A stretch of 64,000 nt of DNA from Brachybacterium sp036311905 (GTDB lineage: Bacteria > Actinomycetota > Actinomycetes > Actinomycetales > Dermabacteraceae). Location: the NCBI RefSeq assembly GCF_036311905.1, contig NZ_JAZDCH010000006.1:110695-174694 (forward strand), in the 5' to 3' direction. A program made the translations under genes and the position numbers. Position 1 is the first letter of the stretch. Every line of letters begins with the position of its first letter. The notes under the pieces were generated by a model that worked only from the letters and a program-made list of their open reading frames with translations, had not been told where the DNA came from and ran no database searches. Below are positions 33,952 to 42,751 of this stretch, piece after piece.

Positions 33952-34323
33952 TCAGCCCTGCTGCTCGGCCTGGGCGTCGGCGTAGGCCTTGCGGACCTCG
34001 TCCATGTCGAGGTTCTTCACCTGGCCGATGAGGTCCTCGAGGGCCGACTGGGGCAGCGCGCCGGCCTGGGAGAAGACCGGGATGCCCTCGCGGTAGGCGA
34101 CGAGGGTCGGGATCGAGGTGACGCCGTAGCGCATCGCCAGCTGCTGCTGGTCCTCCGTGTCGACCTTCGCGAAGGTGACGTCCTCGTGCTTCTCGGACGC
34201 CTCGTCGTAGATCGGGGCGAAGCGCTGGCAGGGAACGCACCAGCCCGCCCAGAAGTCGATCAGGACGATGCCGTCCTCGACGGTGGTGTCGTGGTTCTCG
34301 GTGGTCAGGGTGACGGTAGCCAT
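33952..34323 (-). CDS. trxA: Thioredoxin with WCVPC active site
   Basis: 123-residue cytoplasmic disulfide reductase. The fold is complete: VLIDFWAGWCVPCQRFAPIYDE, FAKVDTEDQQQLAMRYGV, and the cis-Pro in SIPTLVAYREG. The redox motif is WCVPC (Cys29, Cys32) and not the usual WCGPC, which should shift its potential slightly. GGAG lies 5 nt before the ATG. A GGGAAT-N18-GTT site stands directly upstream, so it is probably controlled by an oxidative-stress ECF sigma factor. No thioredoxin reductase gene is in the window. Confidence 0.94.
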   Translation of the reverse strand: MATVTLTTENHDTTVEDGIVLIDFWAGWCVPCQRFAPIYDEASEKHEDVTFAKVDTEDQQQLAMRYGVTSIPTLVAYREGIPVFSQAGALPQSALEDLIGQVKNLDMDEVRKAYADAQAEQQG

Positions 34324-34332
34324 GTGCGCTCC

Positions 34333-34359
34333 AACGTCGTAGGGCTCGAAGTCATTCCC
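34333..34359 (-). promoter_or_regulatory. SigR/SigH-type promoter of trxA
   Basis: On the minus strand GGGAAT (34359-34354), exactly 18 nt, then GTT (34335-34333), 9 nt before the ATG. This equals the thiol-stress sigma consensus and would produce a leaderless or nearly leaderless mRNA. Confidence 0.7.
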
Positions 34360-34411
34360 ACTCTCTCACGGTGTGGGCCAGGTCATCGACAGCGGTGAGG
34401 AGACCCACTCC

Positions 34412-35776
34412 TCAGGCGTCCGCGGACGGGGCGGCGACCACGCGGACCAGCCGGTCCTCGGCGGGCGCCTCCCAGGTGGCAGCGTCGGCCGGGGCCTGCT
34501 CGCCGCTGCGGATGTCCTTCACCTCGTCCGCGGCGCCGTAGGCGCCGGGGAACCAGACGAAAGGGATGCCGCGGCGGTCGGCGTAGCGGATCTGCTTGCC
34601 GAACTTCGCGGCGGTGGGCGCGACCTCGCAGGGGATGCCACGGGCACGCAGGGCCCGGGCCACGGCCTCGCTCCGGCCGCGGCTCTCCTCCTCGCCGACG
34701 GAGACCAGCACGCAGGTGGGCACCGACCGGGTGGGGACGGCGATCCCCGTCGACAGCATCCGGGAGACCAGCCGGGACAGTCCGATGGACAGCCCCACCC
34801 CGGGATAGGTGTGGCGGTTGTCCGCCGCGAGACGGTCATAGCGGCCGCCGGAGCAGATCGAGCCGAGCAACTCGTGGCCCTCGAGGAAGCTCTCGAAGAC
34901 GGTCCCCGTGTAGTAGTCGAGCCCGCGGGCGATCGACAGGTCGGCGAGGATCATCCCGGGGACGGCGGCCTCGACCCGCTCGATCACCGCAGTCAGCTCG
35001 GCGATGCCCTGCTCGACCATCTCGCCGGTCCCGCCGAGATCGCGCACCTGGTCGCCGAAGGAGGCGTCACGGGTGCGGATGGAGGCGAAGGCGAGGGCAC
35101 GGTCTGCCTGCTCCGCGCTCGCGCCCGACTCGTCGACGAGCAGCGTCCGCACCGCCTCGGCACCGATCTTGGGGAGCTTGTCGAGGGCGCGCAGCACCGC
35201 GGTGTGGTCCTCGAAGCCGATCGCGCGGAAGAAGCCCTCGGAGAGCCGGCGGGTGTTCGCGTGGATGCTCACCTGCGGCAGCGGCAGCCGGGAGAGGATC
35301 TCCGCCATCACGATCGCGACCTCCGCCTCGACGTGCCCGGGCAGGGAGTCCTGTCCGATCACGTCGAGATCGGCCTGGTAGAACTCGCGGAAGCGACCGT
35401 CCTGCGGGCGCTCCCCGCGCCACACCTTCTGGATCTGGAAGCGTCGGAAGGGGAAGGAGAGATCGTTCTGGTGCTCGAGGACGTAGCGGGCCAGCGGCAC
35501 CGTGAGGTCGAAGTGGAGCCCGAGGGTGCGGGAAGCGTCGGCGCCGGAGTCGTCGCCTCCGTCGTCCTCGGCGTGGAGGCGACGCAGGACGTACACCTCC
35601 TTGTCGATCTCCCCCTTGCGCAGCATCTGCTCGAGCGGCTCGACCGCCCGGGTCTCGATGCCGGAGAACCCGTGCAGCTCGGCGACCTCGCGGAAGACGT
35701 CCATCACGTGCTGCTCCACGAGCCGCTCGGCGGGGAGCCACTCGGGGAATCCGGACAGGGCGGCGATCTTCGCCAT
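34412..35776 (-). CDS. hisS: Histidyl-tRNA synthetase
   Basis: 454-residue class II synthetase. Histidine-specific segments are GLHFDLTVPLARYV, the motif 2 region RFQIQKVWRGERPQDGRFRE (read in parts), the HisA loop RGLDYYTGTVFE and SGGRYDRL; the C-terminal anticodon domain ends the protein. The ATG at 35776 was chosen over one 13 codons earlier because AAGGA lies about 10 nt before it and MAKIAALSGFPEW fits the family start. Its stop lies within a 7-bp hairpin (34396-34414). It is divergent from the DUF349 gene across 218 nt. Confidence 0.95.
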   Translation of the reverse strand: MAKIAALSGFPEWLPAERLVEQHVMDVFREVAELHGFSGIETRAVEPLEQMLRKGEIDKEVYVLRRLHAEDDGGDDSGADASRTLGLHFDLTVPLARYVLEHQNDLSFPFRRFQIQKVWRGERPQDGRFREFYQADLDVIGQDSLPGHVEAEVAIVMAEILSRLPLPQVSIHANTRRLSEGFFRAIGFEDHTAVLRALDKLPKIGAEAVRTLLVDESGASAEQADRALAFASIRTRDASFGDQVRDLGGTGEMVEQGIAELTAVIERVEAAVPGMILADLSIARGLDYYTGTVFESFLEGHELLGSICSGGRYDRLAADNRHTYPGVGLSIGLSRLVSRMLSTGIAVPTRSVPTCVLVSVGEEESRGRSEAVARALRARGIPCEVAPTAAKFGKQIRYADRRGIPFVWFPGAYGAADEVKDIRSGEQAPADAATWEAPAEDRLVRVVAAPSADA

Positions 35777-35994
35777 GCGGGGCACATCCTTCTCGGTCGC
35801 GGAAGACGGGAGCACCCATTATCGCCCGGACCTCCCGGGGGCACCGCGCGGACCGTGCCGAGCAGGCGGCCGCACCCCTGTAGAGTTCCGTGACGTGGTT
35901 CTCCCCGGTCGGGGCCAGGACCCCGTACCCGCCCGGCCGTCCCCGCGACGGCAGTGTCCCGCCCTGCAGCGGATCCCTTCGAAGGAGCTCAATC

Positions 35995-37641
35995 GTGAGC
36001 GAGTCCGAGACTCCCGTCCCCGCCTCCACCCCCGCCGATCCGGTCGCCGCCGCAGAGGTCGCGCCCACGGCGGAGTCGACGACGCCGGAGACCGTGCCCC
36101 CGGGCGAGACCGCCCCGAGCGTCGAGGCTCCGGCGGACGAGACCGCCGCTGCCGCACCCGCGGATCCGTCGGCCGAGCAGACCGAGTCCGCCGAGCCGAC
36201 CGTGACCGCTGAGACGGACGACGCTGCCGCTGCCGACGCGCCCGAGGCCCCGGCGACGCCCGCCGCCGCCCCGCGTCCGTCGGCCCCGAAGCCCGGCCTG
36301 CCCTCCCCCGCCGCGCTCGCCGGCCGACGGGCCGCCGCGCCGCTGGTCCCGATCGCTCCTCCGGTCTCCACGCACGATCCCGAGGCCGTCGCCGCCGCCC
36401 GTGCCTTCGGCACCCTCGGCGAGGACGGCACCGTCTCCGTGCAGGACGGCACGCAGGTCCGCGCGGTCGGGACCAGCACCGAGTCCGATCCGGAGAAGGC
36501 GCTGGAGCCCTTCGTCCATGCCTACCTCGACCTGGTCGCCTTCCTGGACCTCACCCAGTCGACCCTCAACGCCCCCGAGCACACCCAGAACGAGCTCAAC
36601 CGGCTCCTGGAGAACCTGCGCAAGAATATGAAGGAGCCGCAGGTCGTCGGCGACATCCCGGCGCTGCGGGCGCGCGCCCACGAGCTGCGCGAGAACGCCA
36701 AGGAGAAGATCCAGGCGCTCGAGGCGAAGCGGGCCGAGGGGCGCGCAGAGGCGACCCGGCGCCGCACCGAGTTCGTCGAGTCGATCGAGGCTCTCGTCGC
36801 GACCGATCCGGAGCAGATCTCCTGGAAGAACGCCGGCGACACCATGCGCCAGATGGTGCCGACCTGGAAGCAGATGCAGTCCGAGGACGTCTCCCTGGAC
36901 CGTCCCACCGAGGAGGCGCTGTGGAAGCGGCTCTCCGCCGCGCGCGCGACCTTCGACCGCCTCCGCAAGCAGTTCTTCTCGCAGCTCGACGAGCGGCACT
37001 CCGAGGCGGCCACCGTTAAGGAGCAGCTCATCAGCCGCGCCGAGGCCATGCAGGACTCCACCGATTGGGGTCCGACGGTCCGCGCGTACAAGGACCTGAT
37101 GGACGAGTGGCGCGCCGCCCCACGTGGCAGCCGCAAGAAGGACGACGCGCAGTGGAAGCGGTTCAAGGCCGCCCAGGACGCCTTCTTCGCCGCCCGCAAC
37201 GCGGATCTCCACGAGACCGAGGCCGAGCAGCGCAAGAACCTCGAGGTGAAGGAGTCCCTGCTGGTCGAGGCCGAGGCCATCGACGCGGTGAAGGACCTCG
37301 ACGCCGCCAAGGCCGCGCTGCGCTCGATCCAGGACCGCTGGGAGGAGGCGGGGAAGGTGCCGCGCGCGGACATGCGCCGCGTCGACGACCGCCTCCGCGC
37401 CGTGGAGCGTGCCGTGAAGGACGCCGAGCAGGCCGAGTGGCGACGCACCGACCCGCGTACCAAGGCGCGTGTCGAGGGGGCGTCCTCGCAGCTGCACTCG
37501 GCGATCGCCTCGTACGAGGAGGCCCTCGAGAAGGCCCGCGCGGGCGGCGATCCGAAGAAGATCGCCGAGGCCGAGGCCGCCCTCGAGGCCCGCAAGGAGT
37601 GGCTCGCCGTGATTGAGCGCTCGGCTCGCGACCTCGGCTGA
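35995..37641 (+). CDS. DUF349 coiled-coil protein
   Basis: 548 residues. Residues 1-125 are Ala/Pro/Glu/Thr-rich and disordered; from about 150 several DUF349 repeats follow (WKQMQSEDVSLDRPTEEALW, WRAAPRGSRKKDDAQWKRF, and IQDRWEEAGKVPRADMRRV are the W-containing units), predicted as long helices. The family is widespread in actinobacteria beside hisS and relA and may contact ribosomes or RNA, but no function is established. GAAGGAG is 7 nt before the GTG. A hairpin follows the stop. Confidence 0.85.
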   Translation: MSESETPVPASTPADPVAAAEVAPTAESTTPETVPPGETAPSVEAPADETAAAAPADPSAEQTESAEPTVTAETDDAAAADAPEAPATPAAAPRPSAPKPGLPSPAALAGRRAAAPLVPIAPPVSTHDPEAVAAARAFGTLGEDGTVSVQDGTQVRAVGTSTESDPEKALEPFVHAYLDLVAFLDLTQSTLNAPEHTQNELNRLLENLRKNMKEPQVVGDIPALRARAHELRENAKEKIQALEAKRAEGRAEATRRRTEFVESIEALVATDPEQISWKNAGDTMRQMVPTWKQMQSEDVSLDRPTEEALWKRLSAARATFDRLRKQFFSQLDERHSEAATVKEQLISRAEAMQDSTDWGPTVRAYKDLMDEWRAAPRGSRKKDDAQWKRFKAAQDAFFAARNADLHETEAEQRKNLEVKESLLVEAEAIDAVKDLDAAKAALRSIQDRWEEAGKVPRADMRRVDDRLRAVERAVKDAEQAEWRRTDPRTKARVEGASSQLHSAIASYEEALEKARAGGDPKKIAEAEAALEARKEWLAVIERSARDLG

Positions 37642-37647
37642 CCCCTC

Positions 37648-37682
37648 GCCCGGGGCGCGCCCGCACGGTCGCGTCCCCGGGC
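37648..37682 (+). terminator. Terminator of the DUF349 gene
   Basis: GCCCGGGG-CGCG pairs with CGCG-CCCCGGGC around one bulged T; 12 pairs, 10-nt loop, starting 7 nt after the stop. Confidence 0.65.
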
Positions 37683-37732
37683 CGGGATCCTTCCTCCCCC
37701 GCCCCGCTCCGTCCACAGTGACGGGCGGGGCG

Positions 37733-37761
37733 TTGCCGTCCGCCGGGTCGCTTGCCACGCT
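37733..37761 (+). promoter_or_regulatory. Promoter of the AbiEi-like gene, leaderless arrangement
   Basis: TTGCCG (37733-37738), 17-nt spacer, CACGCT (37756-37761), then 6 nt to the ATG at 37768. Confidence 0.45.
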
Positions 37762-37767
37762 CGGTCC

Positions 37768-38433
37768 ATGATCTCCGTCGCTCCAGCCTCCCCGGATCCG
37801 CCGACGGCATGGGATCCCCCGGTGTTCGTCCGGCTGGGTCTCTGCGCCGCCTGGTCCTCCCATGCCGCTGAGCTCGCGGTCCCGCTCGGGGCGCAGCTCG
37901 AGCGCTGGCCGGAGAGTCCGGCCGTGGAGTCGATGGTGCGGGACGGTTTGCTCACCCGAATCCTGCCGGGCGTGCTGTTGCCCCCGGATCTCCTCTCCGG
38001 CGCGATCTCGCGGGTCCTGGCCCTCGGCTGCGCGCTCGGCGAGCACCTGCACTCCACGCAGGTCGTGGCGGGCGCCTCTGCCGCCTGGGTGCTGCTCGGG
38101 GGCACGCCGCCCCACCCGGCGGAGCTGCTCTCCTCCGCGCACCGGATGGTCCTCTCCGGCGTGGTGGTGCGCACGGCCCGGCTGCTCCCCCGGGAGGTGG
38201 AGACTCTCGGTGGTGCGCCGCTGACGGTGCCGACCCGCACCTGCGTGGATCTGCTGCGCTTCGCTCCGGCCGAGAGCGCGGCGGCGCTCGTCGGCGCGCT
38301 GCTCGAGAGCGGTCACGTCACCGAGGCCGAGATCGCTGGCAGTCTGGGGCGGATCTCCTCGCGTCATCCCGGGCTGGCGCAGGCGCGGCTGCGCTTCGAA
38401 ACCCTGGAACGGACCGGTACAGCGGCGGCGTGA
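37768..38433 (+). CDS. AbiEi-antitoxin-like hypothetical protein
   Basis: 221 residues. The middle resembles actinobacterial AbiEi-type proteins: a winged-helix end with VRDGLLTRILPGVLLP, then VVAGASAAWVLLGG and LTVPTRTCVDLLRFAP, a layout used by type IV antitoxins that repress their own operon. No nucleotidyltransferase toxin (AbiEii) gene is beside it: the next gene, relA, is convergent and housekeeping. It may be an orphan antitoxin or a domesticated regulator. The match is by pattern only and is moderate. No ribosome site precedes the ATG; a spaced promoter puts transcription start at the ATG. Confidence 0.6.
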   Translation: MISVAPASPDPPTAWDPPVFVRLGLCAAWSSHAAELAVPLGAQLERWPESPAVESMVRDGLLTRILPGVLLPPDLLSGAISRVLALGCALGEHLHSTQVVAGASAAWVLLGGTPPHPAELLSSAHRMVLSGVVVRTARLLPREVETLGGAPLTVPTRTCVDLLRFAPAESAAALVGALLESGHVTEAEIAGSLGRISSRHPGLAQARLRFETLERTGTAAA

Positions 38434-38443
38434 GCGGCGGCAC

Positions 38444-40891
38444 TCACCCCGCGGCGAGAGGCTCCCCCGCATTCACGGCCTTGCCGTCGGCCGTGACCCG
38501 ATACACGTCGTACACGCCCTCGACCCGTCGCACCTGCGAGAGGACCGACTGCAGATGCGAGGGATCCGCGAGCTCGAAGGAGAAGAACGCCGTGGCCAGC
38601 CGGTCCGAGTTGGTCTGCGCCGAGGCGGACTGCAGGTTGACCTGCTGCTCCGCGACGACCATGGCCAGATCGGTGAGCAGCCGGGGCCGGTCCAGCGCCT
38701 CGACCTTGATGTGCACCAGATAGGCGGTGCTGTACCGACCCGACCAGGTCACCGCGACGATCCGATCCGGCTGCTGCTCCCGCAGCTGCAGGGCGTTCGT
38801 GCAGGTCGCGTGGTGGACGGAGATCCCCGATCCGCGGGTGACGAAGCCGACGATCGGATCGCCCGGAACCGGGGCGCAGCACTTGGCGAGCTTCACCCAC
38901 AGATCCGACTGGCCGTCGACCACGACGCCCTGATCGGTGTCCGCGATGTGCTGCGCCGAGCGCGAGGGCCGCGACTTCGCCCGCGAGGGCAGCGTCATCT
39001 CGGCGACGTCCTCCTCGGCGCCGATGGTGCCGCCGAAGGAGGCGCGCAGACGCTCCACGACGTGCTGGGCGCTCGTGTGCCCCTCCCCGATCGCGGTGTA
39101 GAGCGAGTCGACGGACGGCAGGTTCAGATCCGAGGCGACCGTGGCGAGGGTGTCGTGCGTGAGTAGGCGCCGCATCGGCAGGTCCTGCCGACGGAGCGCC
39201 TTGGCGAGCTCGTCCTTGCCCCGCTCGAGCGCCTCCTCGCGACGCTCCTTCGAGAACCACTGGCGGATCTTGCTGCGCGCCCGCGGCGATTTCACGAACC
39301 CGAGCCAGTCCTGGCTCGGCCCGGCCTCCGGGGACTTCGAGGTGAACACCTCGACCACGTCACCGGTGGACAGGGTCGACTCGAGAGATATCAGGCGGCC
39401 GTTGACGCGGGCGCCGATGGTGCGGTGGCCGACCTCGGTGTGGACGCTGTACGCGAAGTCGACCGGGGTGGAGCCCTGCGGGAGGGCGAGCACGTCCCCC
39501 TTCGGGGTGAAGACGTACACCTCCTGCGTGGTGATCTCGAAGCGCAGCGAGTCCAGGAACTCCCCGGAGTCGGTCGTCTCCTTCTGCCAGTCCATCAGCT
39601 GACGCAGCCACGCGGCGTCGTTCCCGATCGGTCGGGTCTCGCCGCCGCTGGACTGCCCGGCCATGGCCTTGTACTTCCAGTGCGCGGCGACCCCGTACTC
39701 GGCGCGGCGGTGCATCTCCCAGGTGCGGATCTGGATCTCCACCGGCTTGCCGGTGGGTCCGATGACCGTGGTGTGCAGCGACTGGTAGAGGTTGAACTTC
39801 GGCAGCGCGATGTAGTCCTTGAACCGGCCCTGCACCGGGGACCAGCGGGCATGCAACGTGCCGAGCACCCCGTAGCAGTCCTGGACCGTGTCGACCAGGA
39901 CCCTCACGCCCACCAGGTCGTAGATGTCCGCGAAGTCCCGGCCGCGCACGATCATCTTCTGATAGATCGAGTAGTAGTGCTTGGGGCGCCCCGTGACCTC
40001 CGCCTTGATCCGCGCCTTGCGCAGGTCCTCGAGGATCTGCGAGGAGACGGTGCGGAGGTACTGGTCGCGGGCCGGTGCGTGCTGCGCGACGAGGGCCACG
40101 ATCTCTTCGTAGACCTTGGGGTAGAGCACCTGGAAGGAGCGGTCCTCGAGCTCCCACTTCATGGTGTTCAGCCCGAGCCGGTGCGCGAGCGGTGCGTAGA
40201 TCTCGAGAGTCTCCTTGGCCTTGCGCTCCGCGGAGGCGGCCGGCACGTACTTCCAGGTGCGCGCGTTGTGGAGACGGTCGGCGAGCTTGATCAGCAGCAC
40301 CCGCACGTCGCGGCTCATCGCGACGATCATCTTGCGGACGGTCTCGGCCTGGGCGGCCTCCCCGTAGGTGACCTTGTCGAGCTTGGTGACGCCGTCGACC
40401 ATCACCGCGATCACCTCGCCGAACTCCTCACGGAGCCGGTCGAGGGAGTAGTCGGTGTCCTCGACCGTGTCGTGCAGCAGCGCGGCGGCGACGACGTCCG
40501 CCGGGGAGCCGAGCTCGGCGAGGATCGTCGCGACCGACACCGGATGGGTGATGTACGGGTCCCCGCTCTTGCGCATCTGGCCGCGGTGGGCCTGCTCGGC
40601 GACGGTGTACGCCCGCTGCACGAGGGCGAGGGACTCCTTGGGGCTCGCCGCCGCCATGGTCTCCAGCAGCGGAGCCAGGAGCGGGTCGGTCACGGGAGCC
40701 GAGCGGCCGCCGAAGAAGGACAGCCGCGAGCGGGCGCGGCGCGGCAGGGTGCTGGGAGCGCTCCCCGGATCAGCCCCGGAGGGCGCGGACGAAACGGGCG
40801 AGACCGGTGTTCCCGGAGTGGCGGGCGCGGTCCCCTCCCGGGTCGCCTCGATCTCGGCACCCGGCCTCGTGGTCCCGCTCTGCTCCTGCAC
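38444..40891 (-). CDS. relA: Bifunctional (p)ppGpp synthetase/hydrolase RelA
   Basis: 815 residues. A 65-residue Pro/Ser/Ala N-terminal tail precedes the hydrolase domain with HDTVEDT (His140, Asp141), then the synthetase domain (GRPKHYYSIYQKM, FADIYDLVGVRV, FKDYIALPKFNLYQSLHT), TGS (VYVFTPKGDVLALPQGSTP), zinc-finger-like KCCAPVPGDPIVGFV and a C-terminal ACT domain. Both hydrolase and synthetase residues look intact, as in other single Rel enzymes of actinobacteria. It controls the stringent response on ribosomes. AGGAGG is 6 nt before the GTG; TAGACT (40921-40916) is a -10 candidate. Confidence 0.96.
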   Translation of the reverse strand: MQEQSGTTRPGAEIEATREGTAPATPGTPVSPVSSAPSGADPGSAPSTLPRRARSRLSFFGGRSAPVTDPLLAPLLETMAAASPKESLALVQRAYTVAEQAHRGQMRKSGDPYITHPVSVATILAELGSPADVVAAALLHDTVEDTDYSLDRLREEFGEVIAVMVDGVTKLDKVTYGEAAQAETVRKMIVAMSRDVRVLLIKLADRLHNARTWKYVPAASAERKAKETLEIYAPLAHRLGLNTMKWELEDRSFQVLYPKVYEEIVALVAQHAPARDQYLRTVSSQILEDLRKARIKAEVTGRPKHYYSIYQKMIVRGRDFADIYDLVGVRVLVDTVQDCYGVLGTLHARWSPVQGRFKDYIALPKFNLYQSLHTTVIGPTGKPVEIQIRTWEMHRRAEYGVAAHWKYKAMAGQSSGGETRPIGNDAAWLRQLMDWQKETTDSGEFLDSLRFEITTQEVYVFTPKGDVLALPQGSTPVDFAYSVHTEVGHRTIGARVNGRLISLESTLSTGDVVEVFTSKSPEAGPSQDWLGFVKSPRARSKIRQWFSKERREEALERGKDELAKALRRQDLPMRRLLTHDTLATVASDLNLPSVDSLYTAIGEGHTSAQHVVERLRASFGGTIGAEEDVAEMTLPSRAKSRPSRSAQHIADTDQGVVVDGQSDLWVKLAKCCAPVPGDPIVGFVTRGSGISVHHATCTNALQLREQQPDRIVAVTWSGRYSTAYLVHIKVEALDRPRLLTDLAMVVAEQQVNLQSASAQTNSDRLATAFFSFELADPSHLQSVLSQVRRVEGVYDVYRVTADGKAVNAGEPLAAG

Positions 40892-40973
40892 TGCGCACCT
40901 CCTGCTGGGAGGTCAAGTCTACGCACGCCCCGGGGTGGTCGCGTCCACGACAACTCGCTGGCGGATCAGCGGA

Positions 40974-41561
40974 TCAGTTGGGGAAGGACCAGACCGCCGA
41001 GACGGGCACGTCGCCGAGCTTCTCCCGCCCGTTCAGGCCCTCGAGCTCGATGAGGAACGTGGCCCCCAGGATCTCCGCGCCGAACTGCTCCGCGAGCGCC
41101 ATGGTCGCGGCGGCCGTCCCGCCGGTCGCCAGCAGGTCGTCGACCACGAGGGTGCGCGCCCCCGCGGGGAGGGACCCCTCGGGGATCTGGATCACGGCGC
41201 TGCCGTACTCGAGGTCGTACTCGAGGGTCGCCGGGTTCCCGGGCAGCTTGCCCGCCTTGCGCACGGGGACGAACCCCGCGCCGATCTCGTAGGCGAGCGG
41301 GGCGCCGAGCACGAAGCCACGGGCCTCGGTGCCGACGACGTACTCGATCCCCTCGGGGAGCCTGCTCGCCCAGTGGCGGATCACCGCGCGCAGCGCCGCA
41401 CCGTCGCGCAGCAGGGGCGTGATGTCGCGGAAGAGCACTCCCGGCTGCGGGAAGTCCGGGTACTCGGCGATGTGGGTGCGGCGGAGCTCCTCGATCACCG
41501 CAGGGTTCACGGCGCCCTCCGAGTCCTCAGGGATGTCAGGGTTCTCGGGGGTGACGGTCAT
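40974..41561 (-). CDS. apt: Adenine phosphoribosyltransferase
   Basis: 195-residue purine salvage enzyme forming AMP from adenine and PRPP. The PRPP loop is VVDDLLATGGTAAATM; PDFPQPGVLFRDITPLL and GTEARGFVLGAPLA are family landmarks. A 20-residue acidic N-terminal tail is extra. The ATG overlaps the secF stop (ATGA), so it is translationally coupled in the secD-secF-apt-relA order shared by many actinobacteria. Confidence 0.95.
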   Translation of the reverse strand: MTVTPENPDIPEDSEGAVNPAVIEELRRTHIAEYPDFPQPGVLFRDITPLLRDGAALRAVIRHWASRLPEGIEYVVGTEARGFVLGAPLAYEIGAGFVPVRKAGKLPGNPATLEYDLEYGSAVIQIPEGSLPAGARTLVVDDLLATGGTAAATMALAEQFGAEILGATFLIELEGLNGREKLGDVPVSAVWSFPN

Positions 41562-42751
41562 CGCTGTCCTCGTCGATCGGAGGTGCGCCGCCGACGGGTG
41601 GTCCGACGGGGCTGGGTGCGGGGAGCCGCGGGGCGGGATCCGCGGGTCGAGCCGGTGGCCCCACCGGCCGCGGCGATCTCGACCTCGTCCGCGTCGTCTT
41701 CCTCGTCCCGCACGTCCTCGCGCCCGAGGCCGTCGTCGGCGTCCTCGACCCGCGGCGCCGCCTCCACGACGGTGCCGGAGCGACGTGTCCGCTCGACGCG
41801 AGCGGTGTGGGCCCGGAGCTCGCTCTCGCCGCGCCGGAGGTCCACGAGCAGGCCCGGAGCGAGGAAGACCGAGGAGTAGGTGCCGGCGAGGATGCCGATG
41901 AAGAGTGCCAGCGAGATGTCCTTCAGCGTGCCGGCACCGAGCAGGAAGGCACCGATCACCAGGATCGAGCCGACGGGCAGCAGCGCTACCACGGAGGTGT
42001 TGATCGAGCGCACCAGGGTCTGGTTCGCCGCCCGCTCCACCTGGTCGGCGAAGCTGTGGCGCGTCTGCTGCAGGAGCCCCGAAGTGTTCTCGCGGACCTT
42101 GTCGAACACGACGATGGTGTCGTAGAGCGAGTAGCCCATGACGGTGAGGAAGCCGATCACCGCGGCCGGGGTGATCTCGAAGCCGCTGACCAGGTAGACG
42201 GCCGCCGTGACGAGCATGTCATGGACCAGGGCGATCAGCGCCGCCGCGGAGGACTTCAGGTTGCGGAAGTACACCGCCATGGTGATCGCGACCAGAGCGA
42301 GGAAGACGACCACGCTACGCAGCATCTTCTGCGTGATGTCGCCGCTCCACACCGGACCGATGTACGAGGTGGAGACGGCGTCGACCTCCACCCCGTAGGC
42401 GTCAGCGAGGTCGGCGGCGAGCTCCGCGGTCTGGGTCGAGTCGAGCTGGTCGGTCTGGACCCGGAGGGTGTTCTGGCCGAGCACCGTGATCTTCGGCTCG
42501 GAGTCGGGGAGCACCTCCCGCACGACCTCGCGGGCGGAGGTCTGCTCGGTGTCGGCGACCCCGGCGACCTGGAACTCGGAGCCGCCGGTGAACTCGATGC
42601 CCAGGTTCGGGCCGCGGAGCCCGGCGAGGGAGCCGAGCACCACGAGGACGATGACGCTGATCAGGTACCAGGTGCGGCGTCGACGCACGATGGGGACGAC
42701 GCGTCGGCCCTCGTGCAGGTCGTTCCCGAGACGGGACAACACGGCGGTCAT
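41558..42751 (-). CDS. secF: Protein translocase subunit SecF
   Basis: 397 residues with six membrane helices and a periplasmic domain after the first (GIEFTGGSEFQV is the SecF signature). FLTVMGYSLYDTIVVFDKVREN and TLVRSINTSVVALLPV are the conserved core of helices 4-5. A C-terminal cytoplasmic tail of about 100 residues, acidic then Arg-rich (RRTTRRRRTSDRRGQR), is longer than in E. coli. With SecD it drives late protein export using the proton gradient. ATG overlaps the secD stop. Confidence 0.95.
   Translation of the reverse strand: MTAVLSRLGNDLHEGRRVVPIVRRRRTWYLISVIVLVVLGSLAGLRGPNLGIEFTGGSEFQVAGVADTEQTSAREVVREVLPDSEPKITVLGQNTLRVQTDQLDSTQTAELAADLADAYGVEVDAVSTSYIGPVWSGDITQKMLRSVVVFLALVAITMAVYFRNLKSSAAALIALVHDMLVTAAVYLVSGFEITPAAVIGFLTVMGYSLYDTIVVFDKVRENTSGLLQQTRHSFADQVERAANQTLVRSINTSVVALLPVGSILVIGAFLLGAGTLKDISLALFIGILAGTYSSVFLAPGLLVDLRRGESELRAHTARVERTRRSGTVVEAAPRVEDADDGLGREDVRDEEDDADEVEIAAAGGATGSTRGSRPAAPRTQPRRTTRRRRTSDRRGQR

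Noticed and set aside
34396..34414. 7-bp hairpin as hisS terminator
   Set aside because: It includes the hisS stop codon and is short, with no run of T; too weak to call.
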